64,000 nt of DNA from Mariniphaga sp. (GTDB lineage Bacteria; Bacteroidota; Bacteroidia; Bacteroidales; Prolixibacteraceae), in the NCBI GenBank assembly GCA_024636975.1, contig JAGXGA010000005.1:1-64000 (forward strand). The letters run 5' to 3'. Numbering within the stretch: position 1 is the stretch's first letter; each line of letters starts with the position of its first letter. This document shows positions 26,607 to 35,225 of the stretch, in pieces. The position numbers and the translations under genes are program-made. Under the pieces are notes generated by a model that was given only the letters and a program-made list of their open reading frames with translations, was not told the origin of the DNA and searched no databases.

Positions 26607-28643
26607 ATGGAATATTACAAAAATCAACTTTGTGTAGAAGCCGGTTGGCTTATTAAGGAAAGCATAATGACCCAAACGCAGTATGACAACCTCAACCGGA
26701 GAAAACAAATTAACGTGGTTCGCCGCGCCTGCCTCAACACTCCCGCCCTGGTTGCATACGACAGCATTCCCGACAGATTCAAAAAAAATATTATCGAAAA
26801 AATTGGAAGAGATCCTTACAAGGCGGTTATTCAAAGTAGCCTTAAGGATTTTATTGTGCCCGACGAAAAGTCCCGCAAATATTTCAGGGGTTATATAATG
26901 GACAATGGCGAACACCTGCCAGAACCGGCACAGGAAGAGTACCGGGCCAATGCCGAAATTTTGAACGCCTTGCACCATATAATAATTGACAGGGCAGCCG
27001 GGCGCAAAGTTATTAATGGCAAACTTAAAGGCATTTGGCCGCGTTTGGCTAATGCCGTTTTAAACCTCGATAAAAAAGAATTTAAACACACCCTGCCTCC
27101 GAACTACCGCCGCCTGCAGGACCGTTACAATCGTTTTATTTCAACCGACAATTCACGCTTCGAGCGTATAGGTTACGAAAGCCTGATTCACGGTAACTGG
27201 TGCAATAAGAACTCTGAGAAGATTAACGACGAAGCAAAGGTGTGGATGCTTTCGCGGTGGACCAGCATGGTTGAACGCATTGCCACCACTGAGCAGTTGT
27301 TTGACGAATACAACCGCCTTGCCGAAAGCCAGGAATGGAAGCAGCTGAAAAGCCCCGACACGGTGCACCATTTCTTATACCAGGAGGACATTAAACCTTT
27401 GTGGTGGGCTGCACGCTACGGCGAACAGAAATTCAAAGAGAAGTTCGTTTACCAGCTCAAAACCATTTTACCAACCATGCGCGACAGCCTGTGGTATTCG
27501 GATGGAACGAAGCTTAACTACTTCTACCAAACGCGCGATGCACAGGGCCGCTTCCAGATGAAAACCACATCGGTATATGAGGTGATGGATGTTTACTCTG
27601 AAACAATGTTGGGCTATCACATATCGGACACTGAAGATTATGTTGCTCAGTATTCGGCTTTCAGAATGGCAATGCAGGTTAGCCAGCATAAGCCTTACCA
27701 GGTGAGTTACGACAACCAGGGCGGACACAAGAAATTGGAAGCCGGTGACTTCCTTACAAAGCTTTCTCATTTATCGATCCGAACCAAACCATATAATGGT
27801 AAATCGAAAACAATTGAAAGCGCCTTCGGTCGGTTCCAGATGCAGATACTTAAAAAGGACTGGTTTTTTACAGGCCAAAACATTCAGACTAAACGCGACG
27901 AAAGCAAAGCCAACCTCGAATTCATAATGGCGAATAAGAACAACCTGCCAACATTGGAAGAGGTTCACGCCAAATACATTCAGCGCCGCAACGAATGGAA
28001 CAATGCCCCACACCCGAAAACCGGGAAAGCTCGCATTGAAATGTACCGCGAAAGCAGCAACCCAAAAACTGCCAAGGTTGAACTGATGGACATGGTGGAT
28101 CTGTTCTGGGTATTGCGCGACAAACCTGTTACAACCAGCGCTTATGGAATTACTTTCCAGGAGAAAGGCGTTAGCTACAATTACGATGTAACCCTGCCAA
28201 ACGGCATGCCAGATATTAAGTGGCTTGCTAAAAACATCGATAAAAAATTCAGGATAAAATTCGATCCACAGGATTTCTCAATGATTTACCTGTACGATGA
28301 AACTCCGCAAGGCCTTCGCTTTGTAACCGAAGCCAATGAAAAGGTTGCAATTCACAGGGGCAAACAAGAGCAGGAACCGGGCGAAATGGAACGTTGGGCA
28401 GCTATTGACAAAGCCAATGCCGAATTGCGCGAAGAAATGCGCGAAAGCCTGATGGAGATACAGCGGCAGCACAATCAATTGCCTGAGCAAAACGGTTTGG
28501 TAACTCCGGGCATTAAAGGCATCAACCGGAAACGGAAACAAACAGCCGACAACTTTGGCCGCCTGCAGAAAGCAATGAGCAACGTGGTAGTGGCTTCTGA
28601 CGAAGACGACGAACAGGACGACAACTTGTATAATCTAATGTAG
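26607..28643 (+). CDS. Mu-type transposase A
   Basis: A 678-residue DDE transposase. The catalytic residues fit Asp299 (WYSDGTKL), Asp369 (YDNQGGHK) and Glu403 (KTIESAFGRF) in an RNase-H (rve) core. A beta-barrel domain follows (about 500-590), then an acidic C-terminal tail that probably binds MuB. The N-terminal region (residues 1-230) would bind the end sites. It lies 12 nt after the Ner-like gene and is followed by MuB. It would carry out both lysogenic insertion and replicative transposition. Confidence 0.92.
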   Translation: MEYYKNQLCVEAGWLIKESIMTQTQYDNLNRRKQINVVRRACLNTPALVAYDSIPDRFKKNIIEKIGRDPYKAVIQSSLKDFIVPDEKSRKYFRGYIMDNGEHLPEPAQEEYRANAEILNALHHIIIDRAAGRKVINGKLKGIWPRLANAVLNLDKKEFKHTLPPNYRRLQDRYNRFISTDNSRFERIGYESLIHGNWCNKNSEKINDEAKVWMLSRWTSMVERIATTEQLFDEYNRLAESQEWKQLKSPDTVHHFLYQEDIKPLWWAARYGEQKFKEKFVYQLKTILPTMRDSLWYSDGTKLNYFYQTRDAQGRFQMKTTSVYEVMDVYSETMLGYHISDTEDYVAQYSAFRMAMQVSQHKPYQVSYDNQGGHKKLEAGDFLTKLSHLSIRTKPYNGKSKTIESAFGRFQMQILKKDWFFTGQNIQTKRDESKANLEFIMANKNNLPTLEEVHAKYIQRRNEWNNAPHPKTGKARIEMYRESSNPKTAKVELMDMVDLFWVLRDKPVTTSAYGITFQEKGVSYNYDVTLPNGMPDIKWLAKNIDKKFRIKFDPQDFSMIYLYDETPQGLRFVTEANEKVAIHRGKQEQEPGEMERWAAIDKANAELREEMRESLMEIQRQHNQLPEQNGLVTPGIKGINRKRKQTADNFGRLQKAMSNVVVASDEDDEQDDNLYNLM

Positions 28644-28665
28644 AACATAATAAAACGACAACAGC

Positions 28666-29532
28666 ATGAAAGATTTCGAAAAACAACAAATTGCAGAATC
28701 ACTGGCACGCTATTGCCAGCGATACGACAGCAAAAACAAGGCTGCAAATTCTATTAAAGGCGTTAGCTCCGCAACAGTCAGCCAGATATTGAACAACAAA
28801 TGGGAGCTTATCAGTGACGAAATGTGGCGCAATGTAGCCTCACAAGTTGGGTACACCGGCCAAACGTGGCAGGTTGCCGAAACGCGCGATTTCCGCCTGC
28901 TTACACAGGTATTTGAGTATTCAAAATCAATTGCAAAGGTTTGCTTTATAACTGGTGCTACCGGATCGGGCAAAACCGAAACAATTAAGCAGTTTGCAGC
29001 AAGCAACAAGCGCGTGTATGTGATTAAATGCAACGATTTCTGGAACCGCAAAACGTTCCTCAGCGAATTGCTTCAGGCCATGGGCATTGATGCAGGTGGT
29101 TACACCATGTACGAAATGATGGGGCTTATTATTCACCACATCAAACAACAGCAAAACCCCATTATTTTCCTTGATGAAGCCGATAAACTGAACGACCAGC
29201 TATTTTATTTCTTCATAACCCTATACAACAACCTTGAAGACCACTGCTCAATTATAATGATTGCCACCGAATTTCTTAAAAAACGCATGGAACGCGGCAT
29301 CAGGTTGGGTAAGAAAGGGTACCCTGAAATTTATTCGCGCGGTGGCCGCAAGTTCATCCAGCTGAAAGGTGTAGGCTCATCCGATGTTCGCGCGGTGTGC
29401 ATTGCTAATGGTGTAACCGATTCAAAAACCATAAAAGAGATTTACGAAGATTCGGAAAATGACCTTCGCAGAGTGAAAGCAAAAGTAATGGCTCATAAAG
29501 AGTTTGTACTGAAAGCCGAAAACCTGAATTAG
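28666..29532 (+). CDS. MuB-like transposition ATPase
   Basis: A 288-residue AAA+ ATPase with an N-terminal helix-turn-helix (ARYCQRYDSKNKAANSIKGVSSATVSQILNNK). The Walker A is GATGSGKT (about residue 102) and the Walker B is IIFLDEADKL (about 165). This matches MuB, which captures target DNA and stimulates the transposase. It starts 22 nt after the transposase stop. Confidence 0.88.
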   Translation: MKDFEKQQIAESLARYCQRYDSKNKAANSIKGVSSATVSQILNNKWELISDEMWRNVASQVGYTGQTWQVAETRDFRLLTQVFEYSKSIAKVCFITGATGSGKTETIKQFAASNKRVYVIKCNDFWNRKTFLSELLQAMGIDAGGYTMYEMMGLIIHHIKQQQNPIIFLDEADKLNDQLFYFFITLYNNLEDHCSIIMIATEFLKKRMERGIRLGKKGYPEIYSRGGRKFIQLKGVGSSDVRAVCIANGVTDSKTIKEIYEDSENDLRRVKAKVMAHKEFVLKAENLN

Positions 29533-29541
29533 TTCTTTGAA

Positions 29542-30168
29542 ATGAAATTAAACCGAGCCATATCTGTAAGCCAGCTTGAGACCATGACCTTCAATGAACT
29601 TCCGTTCGAAGGTGCCTGGTATGCTCTGGTTGGTGAACCTGAAATAGCCGGTGCATGGCTTATCTGGGGCGAAAGCGGAAACGGAAAAACCCGCTTTGCC
29701 CTTCAGTTGTGCAAATATTTGGCTGCATTTTGCCGGGTGGCATACAACAGCATGGAGGAAGGCGCTTCAAAATCGATGAAAAAAGCATTCCGCGAAGTGG
29801 GAATGAACGAGGTAAGGCGCCAGGTTATATTGCTGGATAATGAACCGATAAGTGAACTTAAAGAGCGGTTGCGCAAACGCCGCAGCCCCGATGCACTGGT
29901 AATTGATTCCGTGCAATATTCCGGAATGAATTACCGCGACTACGTGGCCCTTCGCCGCGAATTTCCAAACAAGCTTTTCATACTGATTTCGCATGCAGAC
30001 GGGAAAAACCCAGCAGGCAGCACAGCGAAAAGCATACGTTACGATGCCTTTGTAAAGATCCGCATTGAAGGTTATAAGGCTTTTGCCCTTAGCCGTTTTG
30101 GAGGCACAACAAAGGAATACACCATCTGGGAGGAAGGCGCCCAGGTTTATTACAACGATGATTTATAA
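29542..30168 (+). CDS. RecA-like P-loop ATPase
   Basis: A 208-residue protein with a Walker A GESGNGKT (about residue 37), a Walker B-like DALVIDSVQYSGM (about 117) and FILISHADG near 152. It looks like a RecA/KaiC-type ATPase core without added domains. Mu itself has no second ATPase beside MuB, so the role (replication, recombination or packaging aid) is unknown. It starts 9 nt after the MuB stop. Confidence 0.7.
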   Translation: MKLNRAISVSQLETMTFNELPFEGAWYALVGEPEIAGAWLIWGESGNGKTRFALQLCKYLAAFCRVAYNSMEEGASKSMKKAFREVGMNEVRRQVILLDNEPISELKERLRKRRSPDALVIDSVQYSGMNYRDYVALRREFPNKLFILISHADGKNPAGSTAKSIRYDAFVKIRIEGYKAFALSRFGGTTKEYTIWEEGAQVYYNDDL

Positions 30169-30187
30169 CAACAAAACAACAACAGCA

Positions 30188-30673
30188 ATGCATAATCAAA
30201 TTAACAAAACAATGAAAACCCCTTCGGTTAAAAAAACAGCCGAACGGTTAAGGATAAATGCCGACCAGATGCAGGGCATTTGGTTTGACGCGGGCATGGA
30301 TTACCTGGAACTGTTAAGAGGCCGAATTAGTCACGCGCGGGTGTTCAATGCACAGTTCAGCCCAATGCTCCGTAATTCAGCATTCAGGAGAATGACCCCG
30401 GAGCAGGTGTTTTCAGAGATCAAAAATTCACAGGCATTTTGGGCATGGTGGGCAACACAACTTTGGTGCATCTGCAGGGCCGAGAAACCTGCAAATCGGA
30501 CCCAATTCGGGTACCTGCTCCGCTTTAACGACAACTTAATACCATACTTCACCTTAAAAAAAATCTTCTATGGCGAACAAAAACAAAGAACAGGACAAGC
30601 AATTGCGCCAATACCTGGAGGAACGGCTGCAAAAACTCAAAAAACGCGACAAAGAGCTGTCAAGGCAACTTAA
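30188..30673 (+). CDS. early phage protein, unknown
   Basis: About 161 residues, predicted mostly helical (FAQFSPMLRNSAFRRMTPEQVF-like helices; FWAWWATQLWCICRAEK). The ATG at 30188 is chosen because upstream sequence is the coding region of the ATPase. The last 104 nt overlap the next gene in another frame, and the extreme C-terminus has weak coding character. The family is not recognised. Confidence 0.55.
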   Translation: MHNQINKTMKTPSVKKTAERLRINADQMQGIWFDAGMDYLELLRGRISHARVFNAQFSPMLRNSAFRRMTPEQVFSEIKNSQAFWAWWATQLWCICRAEKPANRTQFGYLLRFNDNLIPYFTLKKIFYGEQKQRTGQAIAPIPGGTAAKTQKTRQRAVKAT

Positions 30674-30824
30674 AGAAAAGTTCAGTGTAGAGGTCTTCCG
30701 TGAACAGAACATACTGTCAAACTCGATTGAATGCTGCGAGCGAAGGCTGAAAGGAACTTTCTCTGATGCAAGAGGCGAATTTGAACAGAGTATTCCACAG
30801 AAAAGCAAAACGTTTCACTATTAA
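30570..30824 (+). CDS. small coiled-coil phage protein
   Basis: An 84-residue, highly charged helical protein (KQLRQYLEERLQKLKKRDKELSRQL) with no recognised family. It overlaps the preceding gene by 104 nt, and the DUF3164 gene follows after 9 nt. The coding look is good despite the overlap. Confidence 0.55.
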   Translation: MANKNKEQDKQLRQYLEERLQKLKKRDKELSRQLKEKFSVEVFREQNILSNSIECCERRLKGTFSDARGEFEQSIPQKSKTFHY

Positions 30825-30833
30825 ATACTTAAA

Positions 30834-31490
30834 ATGGAAAAAATTCAATTTGACAAACTAACGCCCGAACAAAAACGGGCATTGCGCGAACAGCTTGAGG
30901 CCGAAGAAAGGGCCGAAAAAGAAGCAAAGAAAAGACTTAGCGACGACTACAACTCGCTTAAAGATGAGCAGGTAAAAGCCACTTTTAACAAGCTGAAACA
31001 CATTTCTATTTCGCTTGAGACTGAAAAGATTGATGTTTTCAATCAGTTTGGCAGCCTTATTTCGATGAAAAAAGAGGTTTATAACCTGACCGATGAGCAG
31101 CTAAATATTCAGCAATCGCACACATTTACTACAAGCGACGGTAAAACATCGGTTGTAATTGGCTCAAATGTGGTTGACCGCTGGGGCGACGATGTAAATG
31201 TTGGCATCGACCGGGTTAACAAGTGGATTATGGAAACCATTAAGGATGAAAAGGACCGTGAAATAATTCGTGCACTGCTGAAGCCAAACAAAGATGGTGT
31301 ACTGAAAGCCAACCGCGTGCTCGACCTGAGCATTGAAGCCCGCAAAAGAGGCGATAAGGAGCTAATTGAAGCAGTGAACTTCATTCAAGACCAGTACCGG
31401 CCAATGAAAACTTCAACTTACGTGAAAGCAAAGTACCTCGACGAAAACGGCGTGTGGCAATGGCTTGCCCTTTCGATGAGTGCTGTATAG
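30834..31490 (+). CDS. DUF3164 family phage protein
   Basis: A 218-residue protein of the DUF3164 family, common in Mu-like phages. It has a charged N-terminus (LTPEQKRALREQLEAEERAEKEAKKRL), then TEKIDVFNQFGSLISMKKEVYNL, and a C-terminal WQWLALSM end. The molecular function is not known. It closes the early replication block; two tRNA-like structures follow. Confidence 0.8.
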   Translation: MEKIQFDKLTPEQKRALREQLEAEERAEKEAKKRLSDDYNSLKDEQVKATFNKLKHISISLETEKIDVFNQFGSLISMKKEVYNLTDEQLNIQQSHTFTTSDGKTSVVIGSNVVDRWGDDVNVGIDRVNKWIMETIKDEKDREIIRALLKPNKDGVLKANRVLDLSIEARKRGDKELIEAVNFIQDQYRPMKTSTYVKAKYLDENGVWQWLALSMSAV

Positions 31491-31556
31491 CAAAGATAAT
31501 CCTACTGGTGAACAGGTCAACCAGGCGTTCTTTCATAGCATTAATATTTAGCAATT

Positions 31557-31628
31557 GCCCCGGTTTTTCGTGATTGATTGAACCGGGGCAAAACGGCGGT
31601 TGCGGGTTCGACTCCCGCCTCCGCCACA
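31557..31628 (+). ncRNA. tRNA-like minihelix with upstream hairpin
   Basis: A 9-bp hairpin (GCCCCGGTT/AACCGGGGC, 31557-31589) is followed by GGCGG (31595), then the T-arm GCGGG-TTCGACT-CCCGC (31602-31618), then CTCCGCC and ACA. The last stretch pairs with GGCGG. The T-loop is canonical, but there is no D or anticodon arm. It may be a tRNA remnant or an RNA that mimics the tRNA top half. Confidence 0.5.
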
Positions 31629-31664
31629 CGGTTTGAGAAAGGTAGTGCTTAAGTTAAACCGGTT

Positions 31665-31720
31665 GGCACGGTGGCAGAAATGGCTGCCGGTTATTGCAGG
31701 TTCGAACCCTGCCCGTGCCT
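31665..31720 (+). ncRNA. 56-nt tRNA-like structure lacking one arm
   Basis: A 7-bp acceptor stem (GGCACGG/CCGTGCC) and a perfect 5-bp T-stem with loop TTCGAAC. Between them is only 24 nt with one short hairpin (GGCAG-AAATGG-CTGCC). It is perfectly paired but too short for a cloverleaf, with no recognisable anticodon. The first bases of the middle resemble a tRNA-Leu D-arm. Confidence 0.55.
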
Positions 31721-31784
31721 CAAAGAGAAATAGGAAGGCTTGAACTCAAAGTTGTGTGTTTTTTAAAATCAATATTATGAACAA

Positions 31785-32003
31785 ATGGAACAAAACATAA
31801 AAGAAGGACACAGATACTTGGTGCAACTAAGCATTGAGCAAGATAGTCCCTTATTTAATTGTTGGGACTATGTTGAAAGTTTCAAAACATTAAAAGAAGC
31901 TGAAAACATATGCAATGGACTGTTTGACAAAAGCGTACATAAACTTCAAATAGCCGATTTAGTAAAAAATACTATTGTGAAAATTTATAGTATAAATCAA
32001 TAA
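31785..32003 (+). CDS. small phage protein, unknown
   Basis: A 72-residue protein of alpha/beta character (HRYLVQLSIEQDSPLFNCWDY). No family is recognised. AT-richer than the flanking genes by eye, like the next two genes, which together may be a later acquisition. Confidence 0.5.
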   Translation: MEQNIKEGHRYLVQLSIEQDSPLFNCWDYVESFKTLKEAENICNGLFDKSVHKLQIADLVKNTIVKIYSINQ

Positions 32004-32013
32004 TAACGAACAA

Positions 32014-32538
32014 ATGAAAGAATATTTAGAACAACGAATTGCACACTTAAAAAAGGTTGAAATGGAGTATTTTGACAAGAGTGTGGACAAACAATTTGGC
32101 TATCATGCACGCCAAAGTTATAGACGATTTTCAAATGAATTTAATGCAGCAAGGCGTGAATGTGAATTGATGCTAAAAGAGTTAAATGCTGGGAAGATTA
32201 TTAATGTAGTCGAAAATGCTACACCACAAGCCGCAAGCGAATTAATTGAAAGCTGTGCAGAACTGATAAGATCACTAAGTAGGCTGAACAATAACAACAA
32301 AGACTTGCTATTAAAGTTAGACATAGAAAGGCTTGAAAGAGCAAAGTCTATACTTCCTAAATATGCTGACGAAACTCCGAGAATAGTCCAATCAGAAAAG
32401 GCAGTGCAAGCGACTGAAAAAACAGGTGTTTTAAAATCAATAACCACTATTGAAGATATTCTAAATCCACAGTATATAAATGATACCTATACGTGGGGGC
32501 AAGTAAAGAAAGCAATGATTAATGCGGGATTAAAATAG
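32014..32538 (+). CDS. helical phage protein, unknown
   Basis: A 174-residue, mostly helical protein with a coiled-coil N-terminus (IAHLKKVEMEYFDK) and a central SELIESCAELIRSLSRLNNNNKDLLLKL helix. No known family. It follows the previous gene after 10 nt and shares its base composition. Confidence 0.5.
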   Translation: MKEYLEQRIAHLKKVEMEYFDKSVDKQFGYHARQSYRRFSNEFNAARRECELMLKELNAGKIINVVENATPQAASELIESCAELIRSLSRLNNNNKDLLLKLDIERLERAKSILPKYADETPRIVQSEKAVQATEKTGVLKSITTIEDILNPQYINDTYTWGQVKKAMINAGLK

Positions 32539-32584
32539 GTCAACTTTTACAATTCTAAGTATTAACAATTTTAAAATCAATATA

Positions 32585-32794
32585 ATGGGTAATAAAAACT
32601 TAAATTTAGGACAGGACGCATTACGGGACTTTTTAACAGCAGCAATGGAACAATGGGGCGCAAAATATGAGTTGCAATTTTCTGATTATAAAGAAGGTCA
32701 ATGGACTGTTCCGAGTTTACTAACAGAAGATAGAATCAACCGAATTGTAACTGACTTTTCAGTCAAAAATATACGATTACAGTTCCCAATGTAA
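32585..32794 (+). CDS. small phage protein, unknown
   Basis: A 69-residue protein (LRDFLTAAMEQWGAKYELQFSDY) with no recognised motif. It is the third of the AT-rich small genes after the tRNA-like structures. Confidence 0.45.
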   Translation: MGNKNLNLGQDALRDFLTAAMEQWGAKYELQFSDYKEGQWTVPSLLTEDRINRIVTDFSVKNIRLQFPM

Positions 32795-32906
32795 TGGTTC
32801 AACTTTGACCAAACGTGGTATAAAACCGAATTAACATTAATAAAAATCATAAAAAATCAGGTATGGAAAACAACAGGGTTCAAGAATTCAAAAAATTGAC
32901 CAACAG

Positions 32907-33185
32907 ATGAATGAATCAAAAAAGGTTCTTCAGAAAAGAGCTAAGAAATCTCCGGTAAAAAGAGCTGGTGTAGAGGGTATAAAAACCACACCAAAAATGT
33001 TTCGCAGGGCTGAAAGAGCAAGGAAAAACTATTTAACCAAAAGAAGAAATGACGGCAAGGTTGTAAAATCAGCCGGGTATGTAATTGGTATGACAGTTTG
33101 GGGTTATGAAGCCATTTATGCTCCTGGCAGAAAAAAGCTGAAAGGCTGGCAGAGAGAAAACCGTAAATACTCTAAAATATCATAA
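32907..33185 (+). CDS. basic small phage protein
   Basis: A 92-residue protein rich in Lys and Arg throughout (KKVLQKRAKKSPVKRAG, RKKLKGWQRENRKY). A nucleic-acid-binding role is plausible. No family is recognised. Confidence 0.5.
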   Translation: MNESKKVLQKRAKKSPVKRAGVEGIKTTPKMFRRAERARKNYLTKRRNDGKVVKSAGYVIGMTVWGYEAIYAPGRKKLKGWQRENRKYSKIS

Positions 33186-33187
33186 TC

Positions 33188-33385
33188 ATGGAAAACGAAA
33201 TCACAATTGCAATTCTGACAATTATGGCACTTATAGCAGGAGCCTCATGGGTTTTGCGCCTGTGTATCCGCGACTTTAAGAAAACGATGAATGAATTTGA
33301 TCGCATTGAAAAGGGCGAAGTTTCGGAACTAAGCAGCTCTGCCAGGTACCGGCAAACTGCTGAAAAGATGGAGGAGCTGAAATGA
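33188..33385 (+). CDS. small single-pass membrane protein
   Basis: A 65-residue protein with one N-terminal membrane segment (ITIAILTIMALIAGASWVL) and a charged cytoplasmic tail. It overlaps the next gene by 4 nt (ATGA). Function unknown. Confidence 0.5.
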   Translation: MENEITIAILTIMALIAGASWVLRLCIRDFKKTMNEFDRIEKGEVSELSSSARYRQTAEKMEELK

Positions 33386-33798
33386 AACTACGAACGTTTG
33401 ATATAAGCACACGCCGCCAGCACACCTACACCAAGCAGGCAACTGTTACGGTAAATATAAAAGGTACTGTTCTTTTTAGCCAGGCATTTTGCAGTGAAAT
33501 TGGTTTAAAAAAAGGCGACCGGGTTTTAATTCACCAGGATTATGAAAGCCCTGGCGACTGGTACATCGAAAAAACCGATTCTGAAAAAGGTTTACCCCTT
33601 TGCTTCTATGCAAAAAGCGGTGTAGTAAGCTTGAGTTCAGTGAAAATTGTTCGCGAACTTCTGAAATCAACAATGGGTGAAGATGCCGAAAAAGGCAAAT
33701 TCCAGGTACTTACCAGGCCTTACATGCACAACAAAACCACCCCGCTCTATCGCATTCTTACCGATGAAAAGGCAGCAGCTTTATATAAAGAATTCTAA
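33382..33798 (+). CDS. phage protein, unknown
   Basis: A 138-residue protein. FSQAFCSEIGLKKGDRVLIHQDYESPGDWYI resembles a swapped-hairpin or AbrB-like beta segment. This is the only hint of function. It starts within the stop of the preceding membrane-protein gene (ATGA). Confidence 0.5.
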   Translation: MKLRTFDISTRRQHTYTKQATVTVNIKGTVLFSQAFCSEIGLKKGDRVLIHQDYESPGDWYIEKTDSEKGLPLCFYAKSGVVSLSSVKIVRELLKSTMGEDAEKGKFQVLTRPYMHNKTTPLYRILTDEKAAALYKEF

Positions 33799-33823
33799 TT
33801 TTTTCATTTAAAAATCAACAGCA

Positions 33824-34261
33824 ATGAACAGTTATTTTGAAGTAAAATTGAAGTACACGAAGGTTACCGAAAGCGGTGCCGAACGTAGAGTTATTGAAAC
33901 CTACCTGGTGGATGCCGTTTCGTTCACCGAAGCGGAAGCCAGGATTACACAAGAGGCTGATGAACGCAGTCTTCTCAACTTTGAGGTAAAAGGCATTACC
34001 GAAAGCCGCATTGAAAACGTGCTGACAGATGAAGGGGAATGGAGCTGGAAGGCAAAAATTTCATACAATTCAATTGATGAAGTAAATGGCCGTGAAAAAC
34101 GAATTAACAGCACCTGGTTAACTTTTGCCGACGACATTACCGAAGCCCTGATTCAGTTTGAAAAAACAATGGATGACATTGTGGTAAAATGCAAAGTTGA
34201 GTCGGTGGCATTGTCTTCCATTGTAGAGGTTTTACCATACACCAGCGAAACACCGAACTGA
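33824..34261 (+). CDS. DUF4494 family protein
   Basis: A 145-residue protein of the DUF4494 family: YFEVKLKYTKVTESGAERRVIETYLVDAVSFTEAEARI, then FTVALL-like strands and a C-terminal VESVALSSIVEVLP. The family occurs in Bacteroidota mobile elements with no known function. Its stop overlaps the next start by one base. Confidence 0.7.
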   Translation: MNSYFEVKLKYTKVTESGAERRVIETYLVDAVSFTEAEARITQEADERSLLNFEVKGITESRIENVLTDEGEWSWKAKISYNSIDEVNGREKRINSTWLTFADDITEALIQFEKTMDDIVVKCKVESVALSSIVEVLPYTSETPN

Positions 34262-34503
34262 TGAATACCCTGTCACAAAACAATCAGATCAGGCAGCACC
34301 TTGAGAGTGGTAAGTCAATTACCGACCTTGCGAACCTGGTAAGCGAAATGCGCAAGTTTCAAAAAAATTACTTTAAGTACCGCGACCCGCTTTCGCTGCA
34401 GGCTGCAAAAAAAGCCGAACTGGTGGTTGATGCCGAAGTGGCCCGCCTTACCGGAACCTCCACAAAGCCACAGCCTGAGTTACTTCATCCTAAATTATTT
34501 TAA
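34261..34503 (+). CDS. small phage protein, unknown
   Basis: An 80-residue, mainly helical protein (ESGKSITDLANLVSEMRKFQKNYFKYRD). No family is recognised. It starts on the last base of the DUF4494 gene's stop and is followed at 3 nt by the HAD-like gene. Confidence 0.5.
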   Translation: MNTLSQNNQIRQHLESGKSITDLANLVSEMRKFQKNYFKYRDPLSLQAAKKAELVVDAEVARLTGTSTKPQPELLHPKLF

Positions 34504-34506
34504 ACT

Positions 34507-34857
34507 ATGATTTTAGCTATCGACTTCGACGGAACCATTTGCCGGGGCACTTACCCGGCAATTGACGGGCTGCAACCCAATGCCCTGACCTACATCAACG
34601 CTTTGTATGAGGAAGGTCACTACATTATTATTAACACCTGCCGTACAGGCGATCAACTGCTTGAAGCAATTAACTGGATGCTTCAACAGGGCATAAAATT
34701 TCACCGGGTTAACGACAACAGCCCATGCAATGTGGCTGAACACAGAGACAACAGCCGGAAAATATTTGCCGATATATATGTTGACGACCGCAACCTGGGA
34801 GGCTTTCCGGGTTGGGTTGCGGCTTATGATGAAATAACTCAAAAAGCGGAAGAATGA
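34507..34857 (+). CDS. HAD-like hydrolase (BT0820-like)
   Basis: A 116-residue HAD-superfamily phosphatase core. Motif I DFDGTI is at residue 6, motif II IINTCR near 39, and a late DDR motif (YVDDRNLGG) near 97. The size matches the small BT0820-like group. It is likely a nucleotide or sugar-phosphate phosphatase; the substrate is not readable. It overlaps the next gene by 4 nt. Confidence 0.75.
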   Translation: MILAIDFDGTICRGTYPAIDGLQPNALTYINALYEEGHYIIINTCRTGDQLLEAINWMLQQGIKFHRVNDNSPCNVAEHRDNSRKIFADIYVDDRNLGGFPGWVAAYDEITQKAEE

Positions 34858-35222
34858 AAAACAATGGTATAAAAGCATCGATCTACGCCATGCCCGATCT
34901 ATTGCTCCAAAACCGTGAGCTAAAGGTAAAGGTGTCGCAAAAAACTACAGATGAAATTGACAGGGCGGTTACGCATGTATTAGGCGTTTCGGATTTCAGG
35001 GAAAAGACCCGGAAACGTGAAGTGGTTGAAGCCCGTCAAATTGCAATGTATTTCTACAAAAAGCGCACACGGCTTTCGTTGGCTCAAATTGGAATGCAGC
35101 TAGGCAATAAAGACCATGCCACTGTGTTGCATGCCTGTAAAACAGTAAAAAACCTGTCGGAATCCGATAAGGACTTTGCAACCAAATTCGAGGATGTTCA
35201 GGAGTATTTAAAAAACAATTAA
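34854..35222 (+). CDS. stand-alone DnaA domain IV-like DNA-binding protein
   Basis: A 122-residue protein whose C-terminal two-thirds is DnaA domain IV. REVVEARQIAMYFYKKRTRLSLAQIGMQLGNKDHATVLHACKTV contains the DnaA-box-binding helix and the DHATVLHA signature. The AAA+ ATPase of DnaA is absent. It probably binds DnaA boxes or related phage sites without ATP control. Confidence 0.85.
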   Translation: MKNNGIKASIYAMPDLLLQNRELKVKVSQKTTDEIDRAVTHVLGVSDFREKTRKREVVEARQIAMYFYKKRTRLSLAQIGMQLGNKDHATVLHACKTVKNLSESDKDFATKFEDVQEYLKNN

Positions 35223-35225
35223 ACA

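Noticed and set aside
31381-31629. Minus-strand ORF across the first tRNA-like structure
   Set aside because: Its sequence is of the antisense-tRNA type (MWRRRESNPQPP) and overlaps the end of the DUF3164 gene.
32118-32447. Large minus-strand frame opposite the 32014-32538 gene
   Set aside because: Ser/Leu-rich antisense shadow with no start signals.
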